Origin: UBA1563 sp037440065
GTDB taxonomy: Bacteria > Bacteroidota > Ignavibacteria > Ignavibacteriales > Ignavibacteriaceae
Direction of reading: 5' to 3'
DNA: 64,000 nt
Assembly (NCBI GenBank): GCA_037440065.1
Contig: JBBIUV010000015.1
Coordinates: forward strand, 1,116,001 to 1,180,000
Below, in pieces: positions 44,798 to 54,699 of this stretch (the first letter of the stretch is position 1; the number at the start of each line of letters is the position of its first letter). Position numbers and translations under genes: made by a program. Below the pieces are notes generated by a model that was not told the origin of the DNA, did not search any database, and saw nothing but the letters and a program-made list of their open reading frames with translations.

Positions 44798-46012
44798 ATG
44801 TTTTGTAACGTTGACGAAGCAATTGAAGAAATAAAAAACGGTAGGATCATCATCGTTGTTGATGACGAAGACCGAGAGAACGAAGGCGATTTTGTTTGTG
44901 CCGCGGAGTTTGTTACTCCCGAAATAATCAATTTCATGATAACAAAGGGAAGGGGATTGGTCTGTGTTTCTCTTACCGGCAAACGGCTGAGCGAACTTGA
45001 TCTTCCGTTAATGGTTGATGAAAATTCTGCTTTGCACGGAACGCAATTCACCGTTACGGTTGATGCGGTGGAAGGAACGACGACCGGAATTTCTGCTGCA
45101 GATAGAGCCGTCACGATCAAAAAAATGATCGATCCGAATTCAAGAAGAAATGATTTCGCCGTTCCCGGACATATCTTTCCCCTTCGTGCGATGGATGAAG
45201 GGGTTCTTCGCCGTGCGGGACACACCGAAGCAGTTGTTGATCTTTGCGCAATTGCCGGTTTAACTCACGCCGGAGTTCTTTGTGAAATTTTGCAAGACAA
45301 CGGTGAGATGGCGAGGGTTCCTCAATTGATAGAACTTGCAGAAAAATTTAATCTGAAAATTCTTACCGTAAAAGACCTCATTCATTACCGCCTAAGAAAA
45401 GAATCACTTGTTGAAAAAGTTACCGAAGTAAAACTTCCCACCTCGAAGGGGAATTTTAAAATGGTTCTTTTTGAAAATAAAATTGAAAAGAAAGAACACC
45501 TTGCATTAGTCAAAGGAGAAATTGATCCTGATAAACCGGTACTTGTTCGCATGCATTCCGAATGTTTGACCGGTGACGTTTTTCATTCTTTACGATGCGA
45601 CTGCCACGATCAGCTTAACAGTGCAATCGATATGATTGAAAAAGAAGGAGCCGGAGTTGTTGTTTATATGCGTCAGGAAGGGCGGGGAATAGGATTAACG
45701 AATAAACTCCGTGCATATAATCTGCAAGACGAAGGAAAAGATACTGTTGAAGCGAACGAAGCGCTTGGTTTCCGTGCAGATTTAAGAGACTACGGCATCG
45801 GCGCACAAATACTGCTTCATCTTGGTATCCGTAAAATTAAATTGCTAACGAATAATCCGAAAAAAGTTGTCGGTTTAAAAGGTTACGATCTTGAAATTGT
45901 TGAACGCGTTCCAATCGAAATCCTTCCAAACGAAAACAATCTTCGCTACCTTGAAACCAAAAGAGATAAAATGGGGCATTTAATTTTGAATGGGAAGGGG
46001 AAGAAAAAATAA
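44798..46012 (+). CDS. ribBA: Bifunctional DHBP synthase / GTP cyclohydrolase II
   Basis: This 404-residue bifunctional riboflavin enzyme has both active sites. The N-terminal half (about 1-200) has DDEDRENEGDFV (metal site of 3,4-dihydroxy-2-butanone 4-phosphate synthase), RAGHTEAVVDLCAIAG and HTEAV. The C-terminal half has HSECLTGDVFHSLRCDCHDQ (zinc cysteines), RQEGRGIGLTNKLRAYNLQD and NNPKKVVGLKGYDLEIVERV. It is the last gene of the + strand housekeeping block and converges on the minus-strand T9SS gene. No FMN riboswitch was noticed in the 151-base upstream spacer. Confidence 0.97.
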   Translation: MFCNVDEAIEEIKNGRIIIVVDDEDRENEGDFVCAAEFVTPEIINFMITKGRGLVCVSLTGKRLSELDLPLMVDENSALHGTQFTVTVDAVEGTTTGISAADRAVTIKKMIDPNSRRNDFAVPGHIFPLRAMDEGVLRRAGHTEAVVDLCAIAGLTHAGVLCEILQDNGEMARVPQLIELAEKFNLKILTVKDLIHYRLRKESLVEKVTEVKLPTSKGNFKMVLFENKIEKKEHLALVKGEIDPDKPVLVRMHSECLTGDVFHSLRCDCHDQLNSAIDMIEKEGAGVVVYMRQEGRGIGLTNKLRAYNLQDEGKDTVEANEALGFRADLRDYGIGAQILLHLGIRKIKLLTNNPKKVVGLKGYDLEIVERVPIEILPNENNLRYLETKRDKMGHLILNGKGKKK

Positions 46013-46131
46013 ATTTGTTGTGTCGAAATTAATGTAGCGTCTCTATTAATGGATTAGCCTTCCAAACAATTCACATATAGGCAATATATTTATCCGTCAC
46101 TGATCACGATAATTTTAAAGAAAACGACAAA

Positions 46132-47757
46132 TCACTTCACCACAATCATCTTTTTCATCTCATGAATATTTCCGGCGGTTAACCCGTAGAAATAAATTCC
46201 CGAAGCTAAATTCTTCGCGTTAAAAAATATTTCATGCTGTCCGGCTGATTTGTATTCGTTTACTAAAACTTCAACCTCTTTCCCAAGCACATCATAAACT
46301 TTTAAAGTAACAAAACTTTCTTCTTTCAAATTATAAAGAATTGATGTGGTAGGATTAAAAGGATTTGGAAAATTTTGGTACAACTGAAAATCGTAAACCT
46401 TTGTTGGCTCATCCTTAATATCGGTTACACTTAATGTGTCGGTGATTCTTGTTGTATATACACTCAGTTTTCCGCTGTTTAGTCTCATCCAAATCGGATA
46501 GATTTTTTTGTCGTACGCTGCAATGTTTGTATAATCTCCAAAAAAGACTGAAGAAGTCGGCATAAAAGAGGATTCGCTTATCTGGTAGTTTTCAAAACTC
46601 TCGCCGCTGTTTGTAGATTTCGCAAGGTAAACATCTGTTGCGTATCCGCTGGTATTTCTTCTATCATAAAAAACCGCGTAAAGCGTTCCCGTCGTTTGGT
46701 CAATCGTCATCCATGGAAAAAATTGGTGGCGTGTTGTCTTGTCGTTGTTCACGCGTACTACGTTGCCCCACGTATTTCCGCCGTCAGTTGATTTTATTAC
46801 ATAAACATCGGAGTTGTCGGTTCCGTTTCTTTGGTCACCCCAACAAACATAAATATTTCCTCTTGTTGATGCTGCACTTGTATCGCATAAGGTTATCGGC
46901 AATCCGTTGCAGCGATTAATTCCAGGGATCATGAAATCCCAGCCACCCGGCTGCGAAGTAACATAAACATCTTTTCCAAAAGTTAATCCGCCGTCAAGCG
47001 ATTTATCAAACATAATCCCAAGTGGACCCGACCACGCAACGTAAACTTCTCCGTTTGGTCCAACCGTGGGAACAGCTCCTTCAACAGTGTTGTCTTCATC
47101 GATGCAATCACCTCCTTTATCACTAACACGGACAGCGTTCGACCAGGTATTTCCCTGATCGGTTGAACGGGAAAAGAGGATTCTTGTGCTGTCTCCCTTT
47201 ACAGATGAACCGTATTTGTCAAATTCCGTCCAGCTTGCGTAGAGATTATTTTTGTATTGAGAATGAAGATCAACGGCAAGCCATTCTTTATCTTGCTGTT
47301 TAGGAGGATTGTGAAAAATGCCCGTTCCGTCGTTCCAGGTTTTTCCATTGTCGGTCGATTTTTGGACAACAATTCTGTCTATCCAATTTGCCGAAACATA
47401 TCCAGGATAAGAAAGATGCGCGAAATATAAATTTCCTAATCCGTCATAAATAACACAAGGATCACCCCAAACACCAAGTGAAGAAGTAAGGGATTTTTGC
47501 GTCCAGGTTTGTGCAGAATCGGATGAATAGAAATGATAACTGATATTTGCACCTGCCGCAACTTGTGCCGGATTCTTCGGATTAATTGCTATAGCAACTT
47601 CTTCGGCATCGGTCGTTGAGGCAGCGTCTACACGAATGTTTTTAAATTGCGCCGACAGAGAGAAGGAGAGAAGAAGTGAAACGAAAATCATTCTTTTCAA
47701 GTTTCCAAATCTTTCAATCCTTTGCAGTAGCCTGATATCATTTTTTATCTTTTTCAT
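46132..47757 (-). CDS. T9SS-exported sialidase-like beta-propeller protein
   Basis: This 541-residue protein starts at ATG (complement of 47755-47757) with a GGAG-type site about 11 nt away. A second possible start at residue 23 (MIFVSLLLSFSLSAQ) would remove a basic leader. Repeated Asp-box-like segments (STDNGKTWNDGTG, STDQGNTWSNAVRVS, SLDGGLTFGKDVYV, STDGGNTWGNVVRVN, STNSGESFENYQIS) mark a BNR/sialidase-type propeller. The C-terminal T9SS domain has FQLYQNFPNPFNPTTSI and SGIYFYGLTAG. No complete sialidase catalytic set was recognised, so the function is unknown. It follows the similar 871-residue protein by 14 nt, likely in one transcript. Confidence 0.8.
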   Translation of the reverse strand: MKKIKNDIRLLQRIERFGNLKRMIFVSLLLSFSLSAQFKNIRVDAASTTDAEEVAIAINPKNPAQVAAGANISYHFYSSDSAQTWTQKSLTSSLGVWGDPCVIYDGLGNLYFAHLSYPGYVSANWIDRIVVQKSTDNGKTWNDGTGIFHNPPKQQDKEWLAVDLHSQYKNNLYASWTEFDKYGSSVKGDSTRILFSRSTDQGNTWSNAVRVSDKGGDCIDEDNTVEGAVPTVGPNGEVYVAWSGPLGIMFDKSLDGGLTFGKDVYVTSQPGGWDFMIPGINRCNGLPITLCDTSAASTRGNIYVCWGDQRNGTDNSDVYVIKSTDGGNTWGNVVRVNNDKTTRHQFFPWMTIDQTTGTLYAVFYDRRNTSGYATDVYLAKSTNSGESFENYQISESSFMPTSSVFFGDYTNIAAYDKKIYPIWMRLNSGKLSVYTTRITDTLSVTDIKDEPTKVYDFQLYQNFPNPFNPTTSILYNLKEESFVTLKVYDVLGKEVEVLVNEYKSAGQHEIFFNAKNLASGIYFYGLTAGNIHEMKKMIVVK

Positions 47758-47771
47758 TTTGTTCTCGACTC

Positions 47772-50387
47772 CTATTTCAGGACAAGTAATTTTTTTGTTG
47801 AAAGAAAATTATCTGTTTGCATTGTATAGAAGTAAACGCCGGAAGGCAAATTTGCCGCGTCAAACGTAACTTCATAGATTCCTTCGGTCTTTTCTTCTTC
47901 CACTAAAGTTTTAACTTCCTTTCCCAACACATCGAATATCTTTAGTGAAACAAAACTTTTTTGTGGAATAGAAAATTTAATTATCGTTGCAGGATTAAAT
48001 GGATTCGGATAATTTTGTTCTAAAGAAAATTGTGTTGGAGTTATCGAGGAGTTTCCTTCAACGTCGATACTTGTTAAAATATCGTTTAAGTTTATTTCAA
48101 ATGCAGAACGTCCGTGTGTAGCTGCGCGAAGTAATCTTTTTGTTCCGTTATTAAAATAGCTGAAATCCAGAACGGGCACATAAGGCATACCGTTGCCTAA
48201 TCTGCTCCAACTTGTTCCGCTGTTGGTGGTATAAAAAACACCAAAGTCATTCGCAACGTACATGTAAGCTTTATTTACCGGATCAATAAAGAGATCACTG
48301 CAGGGAACATCCGGTAAGTTTCCGCTGATATTTGTCCAACTGTTTCCGAGATCGGTTGAGCGGAAAACTTTTCCGGCGCCAAATCCTGAGCGGACAAAAT
48401 ACATGGTGTTTGCATCTGCCGGATCGGTTACGACTCTTGCGATGTAATTGTTTGGTGTTGGAATTTTGGCTGTGCGATCTATCCAATTAATTCCACCGTT
48501 CGTTGAGACTTTCAACTCAGGAGTTTTTGAATATTCACCCGCTGCAAAAATAAAATTGTTGGTATTTACTTTGCTTTGATCGAATGAAACAATTGTTGAT
48601 GAAGCGGTATTCGGGGAAATATTTGTCCAGGAAGAACCTGAATTTGTCGATTTCCAAAAACTGTTTGAAGCCGTGTAAAGAATAGTATGATCGGTGACGT
48701 GCATTGCAAAAGGAGTTGTCCATGCTGAAGTTACGTCCCAGGTTGGGGAAACATCAGACCAGTTATTTACTCCGCCGTCGGTTGATTTGTTCAAACTTCC
48801 TTGCTGGGTACTGTAATAAACGATGTTCGGATTTGTGTAATCATAAAAACATTCCATTCCGTCCCCCGTACTTACAAAACTCCAGCTCGAACTTCCTTTA
48901 TTCGTTGTTCTGAAAACACCGTTATCTTGCGCGCCTCCGAGAAGAATACTTTCATTTGTAGGATGAGAAGCCAATCGGTAAAACTGAAGGGTTGAGATCA
49001 GATTGTTTACCGATGTCCAGGAGGTTCCGCCGTTGGTTGATTTGTAAATGCCGCCGTCGCAGCCGACATATACATAATTGCTGTTCGATGGAGTGAAAAC
49101 AATTTTATGATAATCAACATGCATTGGACTGTCCCATGCGGTTGTTCCGCTGTTGGGTCCGTTAACGTTTCTAACCACATTTATCGTTGATCCGTTTGTA
49201 GTTTTGTGCAGTTCCATATTTCCAAAGAGAACATAATTTGCATCGGTCGGTTTAACCGCCAAAGTTAAATCATACCAGCCTTGGTCATCCCAGGTAGAAC
49301 CGTCATAACTTCCGCCAAGATTTTTCGAAGATGAGATTTGCGTCCAGGTTGCGCCGTTATCAGTTGATTTATACGCTTTAGAAATTAAATCGGCTTGATC
49401 GGTATAGATGAAAGAATATAAAGTTGAAGGTGTTGAAACAGCTAATGCAATCTGTATTCGAATAATCGAAGACGTTGTTGGTAATCCTGCATTGGTTTGC
49501 GTCCAATTAACTCCTCCGTTTGTAGATGCGTAAACTCCTGCCGTCGTAAAACCTCCTCCGCAAGAAAAATAAACTCTGTTCGGGTCAGTTGGATGGAAAA
49601 CAATATCGTTTGGATCTTGTAATGATTTCACTTTTGTCCATGTAGCTCCGGCATCCGTACTTCTCCAGATTCCTTCATTTGCCATATTGCCTTTGAACCA
49701 ATTTCCACTTGCCAAGGCGACGAGAATGATATTGGAATTGCTTGGACTGACGGCGATTGCCGCAACGTGTGTAGAGTTTCCAATTCCTTGGTTTATTTTT
49801 GTCCAGGTGCTTCCGCCATTTGTTGTTTTATAAATTCCGTCGCCGGAGTATGTATTCATATCCCAACCGGCAAGGAGTTCTCCGGTTCCGGCGTAAACGG
49901 TTTCGGGATTTTGCGGATCAATAGCGATTGAACCGAAGGTTAAAAGTTCAAATTGAGAAGATAAATCCTGCCAGGTGGTTCCTCCGTTAGTAGTTTTCCA
50001 AATTCCTCCCCCAGCAGCGCCGATATAAACGATGTTTGGGTCATTGGGATGAACTGCGAGCCCGCGAATTCTTCCGCTAACATTTCCCCAAATAAAAGGC
50101 CAACCCGACGTGATTGATCTTGGACCGATTGCTGTCCAGGATATAGCTGCAGATGATTTAGAAAGAGATTTTTTATCCAAAGCAATTTGTTTTTCTTTCT
50201 CAGTTACATATTTGGCAAGGGGGATTGTATCCAAAGGATAAGCCCGTTGGCGGTAAAACCATTCCAACCTTTTAAATGATTTTCTCTCTTTAACTTTTGA
50301 GGGAACTTGATCCCAAATAGAAGCATATTGAGCAAAGGATTGCATTGTGAAGAAGAAGAATACGAAGAGGAAGATGGATTTTTTCAT
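47772..50387 (-). CDS. T9SS-exported large beta-propeller protein (sortilin/GH74-like repeats)
   Basis: This 871-residue secreted protein has a signal peptide ending SFAQ and at least eight Asp-box repeats: TTNGGTTWQDLS, TTNGGSTWTKIN, STDAGATWTKVK, STNGGVNWTQTN, STDNGATWTQIS, STNGGTSWTSVN, STNGGINWIDRT, STDLGNSWTNIS. It should form one or two seven-bladed propellers, like sortilin or GH74. The T9SS domain at the end has LEQNYPNPFNPATII and SGVYFYTMQTDN. Catalytic acids of GH74 cannot be confirmed. It lies 14 nt upstream of a second propeller gene. Role could be adhesion or polymer binding. Confidence 0.8.
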   Translation of the reverse strand: MKKSIFLFVFFFFTMQSFAQYASIWDQVPSKVKERKSFKRLEWFYRQRAYPLDTIPLAKYVTEKEKQIALDKKSLSKSSAAISWTAIGPRSITSGWPFIWGNVSGRIRGLAVHPNDPNIVYIGAAGGGIWKTTNGGTTWQDLSSQFELLTFGSIAIDPQNPETVYAGTGELLAGWDMNTYSGDGIYKTTNGGSTWTKINQGIGNSTHVAAIAVSPSNSNIILVALASGNWFKGNMANEGIWRSTDAGATWTKVKSLQDPNDIVFHPTDPNRVYFSCGGGFTTAGVYASTNGGVNWTQTNAGLPTTSSIIRIQIALAVSTPSTLYSFIYTDQADLISKAYKSTDNGATWTQISSSKNLGGSYDGSTWDDQGWYDLTLAVKPTDANYVLFGNMELHKTTNGSTINVVRNVNGPNSGTTAWDSPMHVDYHKIVFTPSNSNYVYVGCDGGIYKSTNGGTSWTSVNNLISTLQFYRLASHPTNESILLGGAQDNGVFRTTNKGSSSWSFVSTGDGMECFYDYTNPNIVYYSTQQGSLNKSTDGGVNNWSDVSPTWDVTSAWTTPFAMHVTDHTILYTASNSFWKSTNSGSSWTNISPNTASSTIVSFDQSKVNTNNFIFAAGEYSKTPELKVSTNGGINWIDRTAKIPTPNNYIARVVTDPADANTMYFVRSGFGAGKVFRSTDLGNSWTNISGNLPDVPCSDLFIDPVNKAYMYVANDFGVFYTTNSGTSWSRLGNGMPYVPVLDFSYFNNGTKRLLRAATHGRSAFEINLNDILTSIDVEGNSSITPTQFSLEQNYPNPFNPATIIKFSIPQKSFVSLKIFDVLGKEVKTLVEEEKTEGIYEVTFDAANLPSGVYFYTMQTDNFLSTKKLLVLK

Positions 50388-50590
50388 GATTGAACCGTTG
50401 AAGTAAAAAAAATATCAATTTCAAAATGAAATTAAGAAAATCTTAACTGAAAAAGGATGGAATAATTGAAATGATGAAAGAGAATTGCGCCAAATCATCT
50501 GTATGATTTAACTGACAAAAAGAAAGCAAAGTTAAACGATGAGTTCAACTTTGCTTCCAATAGCAAAAAATATATTTACGAACCTTTGGT

Positions 50591-51619
50591 TTACTCGATC
50601 CAATCTGCAATAAAAATATTTGTATCACCTTCTTTTTTACTGAACCGGTTCGATGCAAAAATCAAATGTTTTCCGTCTCGGGTAAACATTGGAAATCCGT
50701 CAAATGATTCATAAAATGTTATTTGCTCTAAATTAGTACCATCTGCATTAATCATGAACAAATTGAAATCCCTTCCGGTTTTGCTTCCGGTATTAGAAGA
50801 AAAAATTATTTTTTTTGCATCCGGAGTAAAGAAAGGAGCAAAGCTCGCTTTCTCTAAATGCGTTACTTGCTGCATATTTTTTCCGTCTGCATCCATAGTA
50901 AAAATTTCCAAGGCAGTCGGACGGACATAACCGTTTTTGACAAGATCGTTATAATCAACCAAATCTTTTTCGGTCTTTGGGCGGCTCGCACGAAATACAA
51001 TTTTCTTTCCGTCTTGTGAAAAGAAAGCGCCGCCGTCGTAACCTTTTTCGTCTGTTAATCTCATTTGATTCGAGCCATCAAGATCCATTAAATATAGTTC
51101 CGGATCGCCGTCACGTGTTGAAGTGAAAATAACTTTATCACCTTTGGGAGAAACTGTAGCTTCTGCGTCATAACCTTCAGCAGAAGTTAATCTTTTTACA
51201 TTAGATCCATCAGCGTTTGCAGAAAAAATATCGAACGATTCATATAATTTCCAAACATATCCCTTCGATCTATCCGGCAGCGGCGGGCAATTTTCATCTG
51301 CCAGATGGGTAGAAGCATAGATAATTGTTGAGTCACCGGGAAGGTAATAGGAACAAGTGGTTCTTCCTTTTCCTGTTGAGACAAGTTTTTTCCCGCTTCC
51401 GTCTAAATTCATTGTAAAAATCTGATCACATTTCATCTCACCGTGTGTAGATTGATAAATCAATTTTTTTTCATCGAAGGAGAGGTAGGCTTCGGCGTTT
51501 TCTCCATCGGGAGTAATCATACGAATGTTTTTTAAATGTTTTTCTTCGGGAAAACGAAGTGAGTCGGTAGTCTGCCCAAACGTTATTCCTGCAAGGAACA
51601 GAAAAAGAAAGAATTTCAT
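50591..51619 (-). CDS. PD40/TolB-like beta-propeller protein, periplasmic
   Basis: This 342-residue protein has a signal peptide (MKFFLFLFLAGITFGQ). About six TolB-type repeats follow: GENAEAYLSFDEKKLIYQS, SAEGYDAEATVSPKGDKVIF, DEKGYDGGAFFSQDGKKIVF, LEKASFAPFFTPDAKKIIF, YESFDGFPMFTRDGKHLIFA. It has a consistent DGSNVKRLT, DGSNQMRLT, DGKNMQQVT and DGTNLEQIT linker. It is smaller than full TolB and lacks its N-terminal domain. GGAG stands 5 nt before ATG. It is downstream of the iron-transport genes after 66 nt. Function unknown; protein binding is likely. Confidence 0.8.
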   Translation of the reverse strand: MKFFLFLFLAGITFGQTTDSLRFPEEKHLKNIRMITPDGENAEAYLSFDEKKLIYQSTHGEMKCDQIFTMNLDGSGKKLVSTGKGRTTCSYYLPGDSTIIYASTHLADENCPPLPDRSKGYVWKLYESFDIFSANADGSNVKRLTSAEGYDAEATVSPKGDKVIFTSTRDGDPELYLMDLDGSNQMRLTDEKGYDGGAFFSQDGKKIVFRASRPKTEKDLVDYNDLVKNGYVRPTALEIFTMDADGKNMQQVTHLEKASFAPFFTPDAKKIIFSSNTGSKTGRDFNLFMINADGTNLEQITFYESFDGFPMFTRDGKHLIFASNRFSKKEGDTNIFIADWIE

Positions 51620-51685
51620 AAAGCTCCAAATTGGTTTTAAAGTTTCTTTAAAAGATAAGAATTGTTCGTAAGAAATCAGAAAAAT

Positions 51686-52417
51686 TTAATCGGGAATATG
51701 TACCAGTACATATTCGTTTGCTGATTTTCCGATTGTTTCTGCTTCCTCCATTGTCATATGCATATCATCGGGGGTTGTATCTTTGTGTCCTGATTCAATT
51801 ACAGCCAGATCAGCATTTTTCGCAGCATTTGCCAGAGAATCGCAATAAGCTGTATCTCCTCCGTAGCAAATAACTTTTCCTTCAAAACCGAAATTGAAAC
51901 CCAATGCCGGGACAATTCTTTTCTTTTTGGTGTTAGCAATATATTCCTTGTGAAGAACGGGGAAAGGTTTTACTGAAACATTTTTAACAGAAAATTTCTT
52001 TTCTTCACTAATTTTTTTCAACTCTATCTTGTAAGGAAGATTTGCGGAATAAACTTTTGTGAATGCATGGTAAATACTTTCGATCTCCACACATCCAGCT
52101 GGATAATAAATTTTAAGGGGGGAAGTCTTATTCATTACTCTCAGATAGGTTAGTAAAGACCAAACTCCACCAAGATGATCATGATGCCCGTGAGATACAA
52201 AAATGTGAGAAATGTTTTTCAGACTTTCTACTCCAAGTTCTTTGCTAAGATCGCGGAGAATTCCGTCTCCCGGATCAACAATAAATTGATTTTTCCCGGC
52301 TGTAAGTAAGATACCGGTAGCGATGTTCGGAATTGAACAGAAGATCTTAATTGAAAAATTATTCTTCTTCCAAACGATTGGAAATTTTTGAATTGATTTG
52401 TTTAATTTCTTTTTCAT
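51686..52417 (-). CDS. Metallo-beta-lactamase fold hydrolase
   Basis: I chose the ATG at the complement of 52417 (243 residues) over an in-frame GTG three bases upstream. The metal-binding motif HGHHDHLGGVW (HxHxDH) is intact. Further landmarks are NQFIVDPGDGILRDLSKE, VICYGGDTAYCDSLANAAKN (metal Asp) and LAVIESGHKD with a final HMTMEEA. The layout resembles RNase Z-like and related hydrolases; the fold covers many substrates, so none can be assigned. It starts 9 nt after the feoB stop, so it belongs to the feo transcript. Confidence 0.8.
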   Translation of the reverse strand: MKKKLNKSIQKFPIVWKKNNFSIKIFCSIPNIATGILLTAGKNQFIVDPGDGILRDLSKELGVESLKNISHIFVSHGHHDHLGGVWSLLTYLRVMNKTSPLKIYYPAGCVEIESIYHAFTKVYSANLPYKIELKKISEEKKFSVKNVSVKPFPVLHKEYIANTKKKRIVPALGFNFGFEGKVICYGGDTAYCDSLANAAKNADLAVIESGHKDTTPDDMHMTMEEAETIGKSANEYVLVHIPD

Positions 52418-52426
52418 CACACTACT

Positions 52427-54469
52427 TTAGATAATTATTTGTGCAACTATTCCACCAATCACAAAAGCAAAAATCCATGCGCTGAACCAGATGATCAATC
52501 CTTCTTTCATTCCGCGTTCTTTAATCATAATGATAAAAGCCGCAATGCAAGGAACAAAAAGAGTGATGGTTATTAACGCTACAGTTATTTGCATAGGAGC
52601 TAAATTTAAACCGAATAATCCTGCGGCTCCAAAATCTCTTCTCACCACCCCCATTACAAATGCTGTTGCTGCTTCCTTCGGTAGTTTAAGCCAATGTGTA
52701 GTAACCGGAGCCAAAATGTCCTGAAACACGACTAACATTCCGGTAATATCTAAAATTCCTACAGCTAAAGCGCCTACAAAAAACCAAACCGATGCTTCCT
52801 TCATAAAACCATAAGTACGAAAGAAAGTTTTTTTGAATGCATTATCTAATCTCGGCAGGCGCATTATCGGCAGATCAATCAAAAGGGGAGTCGATTGTCC
52901 CGGTAGAAATTTATTCAGCGTGGTAGAAATAATGACAAGTGTTGAAAAAATGACTGTAATATAAATTATCAGAGGCAGTACTCCCGCTCCGCTTAACAAT
53001 ACAGCAATTACTGCAAGCTGCGCAGAACAGGGAATAACATATTGTAAAATTGCAGTAGCAATAGTTTTTTCCCTTTCGCTTCCGAGCAAGCGTGTAGTAA
53101 TCGTCGCCATGGTTACGCAACCGAATCCAAGCATTATTGGAATTACGGCTCTTCCATTCAATCCGATTTTATTCATCATCCGGTCAAGCATAGTAGCAAG
53201 TCTCGGAAGATAACCGCTGTCTTCAAGTAGCGCCATCGCAAAATAAAATGCGGCAACAAGTGGAAGAAGAAGAAATAGAAGATAAGTGATAGTCATGCTG
53301 ATTATTCCGAATTCACCAAAAAGGAGTTTTACAAATGGATTGGAAAATTTGAAATCTACCACTGCATTATCATCGCGTGAAATATGTTTAAAATCTTCAA
53401 CCTTTTTCATATCCTCTTTTAAATTTTCTTTAAAGGAATATACTCTAACTTTTTTTGCCGAATCGGGTTCATCTTTTAGAGTGACTGAAATTTCAGAGGG
53501 AGTATAATTCGCTACATACGATTTCAAATGATATTCAAAATATTTTTTACCGATTGTTTTTTCAGTGAAGTTAACTACTCGCTGCGAAACAAAATCGCCA
53601 ATAAAAAAATAAAGGATTGTAAGCATGAGAAGTAAAATTGGAAGTCCGGTAAAAGGGTTCAGCGAATACTTTCCCAATGCGTTAAAAAATAATCCTTTGG
53701 ACGAATCCTCCCTTTCAACAGATGAAACAATTTCGTTTACACGGTTTCTCCGTTCAATATAAATATATTCACGATCATCACCGGAGCCGCATGGGACGTC
53801 ATGTTTTGCAGCTACATACTCGTCACCTTCAGTAATTAATAAGGCTTCCGCCTGTGAACCGACACGATTCAATGTTTCATGCAGCACATGATGCAAACCG
53901 TCCGGTTGAATACCGACTTTAACAAATTCAATCGCTTCATCAAGTTTGTTAAATCCGATTTTCTTTACTGCAGAAGTTTCATAAACCGGAACGCCAAGTA
54001 ATTTTGAAAGTTTGGTTGCATCAATCTTAATTTTTCTTTTCTTTAGTTCATCGCTAAAGTTCAGAAAGACACACATTTTCTTTCCCATGTCAATCAGCTG
54101 AAGAGTGAGAAAGAGATCACGCTCTAGATGGAGAGAATTAACGACATTAATGATTATATCGCCGTTAAGGATAATATCGCGGGCTACTTTTTCTTCGTCG
54201 TTAAAGGATGAAACCCCATATACCCCGGGGGTATCGTAAACTTCAGAATTTTTATAGAATCCTTTTGTAATTGAAACAGTTGTTCCTGGAAAATTTGAGA
54301 CATCGACATAAGTTCCGCTGAGAAAATTAAAAAAAAGAGATTTGCCAACATTCGGATTCCCAACGAGAACGATTTTTGGGATCGACGATTGCATCCCATC
54401 GTTTATTCCATTTTCTATATGAAGATGAGGCTCTTTATGTTCAATGAGGTTCTTCAAATCACTACTCAT
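52427..54469 (-). CDS. feoB: Ferrous iron transport protein B
   Basis: This 680-residue inner-membrane protein imports Fe2+ and has an N-terminal GTPase domain. G1 is GNPNVGKS (37-44), G3 is DTPG in VYDTPGVYG, and the switch region is NFPGTTVS. A cytoplasmic helical domain follows, then about eight membrane helices with GYLPRLATMLDRMMNKIGLN and the gate sequence VIPIMLGFGCVTMATITTR. The CSAQLAV segment in the membrane part is typical. A long soluble insert (about 300-375) separates the early helices. It overlaps feoA by 4 nt (ATGA). The protein is within the size range of Bacteroidota FeoB. Confidence 0.95.
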   Translation of the reverse strand: MSSDLKNLIEHKEPHLHIENGINDGMQSSIPKIVLVGNPNVGKSLFFNFLSGTYVDVSNFPGTTVSITKGFYKNSEVYDTPGVYGVSSFNDEEKVARDIILNGDIIINVVNSLHLERDLFLTLQLIDMGKKMCVFLNFSDELKKRKIKIDATKLSKLLGVPVYETSAVKKIGFNKLDEAIEFVKVGIQPDGLHHVLHETLNRVGSQAEALLITEGDEYVAAKHDVPCGSGDDREYIYIERRNRVNEIVSSVEREDSSKGLFFNALGKYSLNPFTGLPILLLMLTILYFFIGDFVSQRVVNFTEKTIGKKYFEYHLKSYVANYTPSEISVTLKDEPDSAKKVRVYSFKENLKEDMKKVEDFKHISRDDNAVVDFKFSNPFVKLLFGEFGIISMTITYLLFLLLPLVAAFYFAMALLEDSGYLPRLATMLDRMMNKIGLNGRAVIPIMLGFGCVTMATITTRLLGSEREKTIATAILQYVIPCSAQLAVIAVLLSGAGVLPLIIYITVIFSTLVIISTTLNKFLPGQSTPLLIDLPIMRLPRLDNAFKKTFFRTYGFMKEASVWFFVGALAVGILDITGMLVVFQDILAPVTTHWLKLPKEAATAFVMGVVRRDFGAAGLFGLNLAPMQITVALITITLFVPCIAAFIIMIKERGMKEGLIIWFSAWIFAFVIGGIVAQIII

Positions 54470-54699
54470 TTAATTTTTGTTCTTACTGAAATTAATTTAG
54501 CTAGTTCAAATCCGATAGCAATTTCCTGTCGATTTTTTTGAACGATAATAGTTCCGCCGGGCAGCCGTTCCAAACAAAAAATAGTATCTCCTTCGGATAA
54601 ACCCAGTCGGATGAGCTGTACTTTTATAACACCGGAAGGAAGCTTTTCGATAGTAAAGTATGTCCCTTTTTTAATTTTGTCTAACGTTTTACTTGTCAT
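54466..54699 (-). CDS. feoA: Ferrous iron transport protein A (FeoA domain)
   Basis: I chose the ATG at the complement of 54699 (77 residues), which matches the usual length of 75-80. A start 39 nt further upstream lies deep in the regulator gene. The SH3-like FeoA domain is clear: TYFTIEKLPSGVIKVQLIRL, GLSEGDTIFCLERLPGGTII, and VQKNRQEIAIGFELAKLISV. FeoA acts with FeoB in the cytoplasm. Its start overlaps the regulator stop by 11 nt and its stop overlaps feoB (ATGA), so the three genes are translationally coupled. Confidence 0.9.
   Translation of the reverse strand: MTSKTLDKIKKGTYFTIEKLPSGVIKVQLIRLGLSEGDTIFCLERLPGGTIIVQKNRQEIAIGFELAKLISVRTKIK

Noticed and set aside
46638..46919. + strand frame antisense to the sialidase-like gene
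   Set aside because: Shadow of the repeat-rich propeller gene; no signal peptide, domain or ribosome-binding site.
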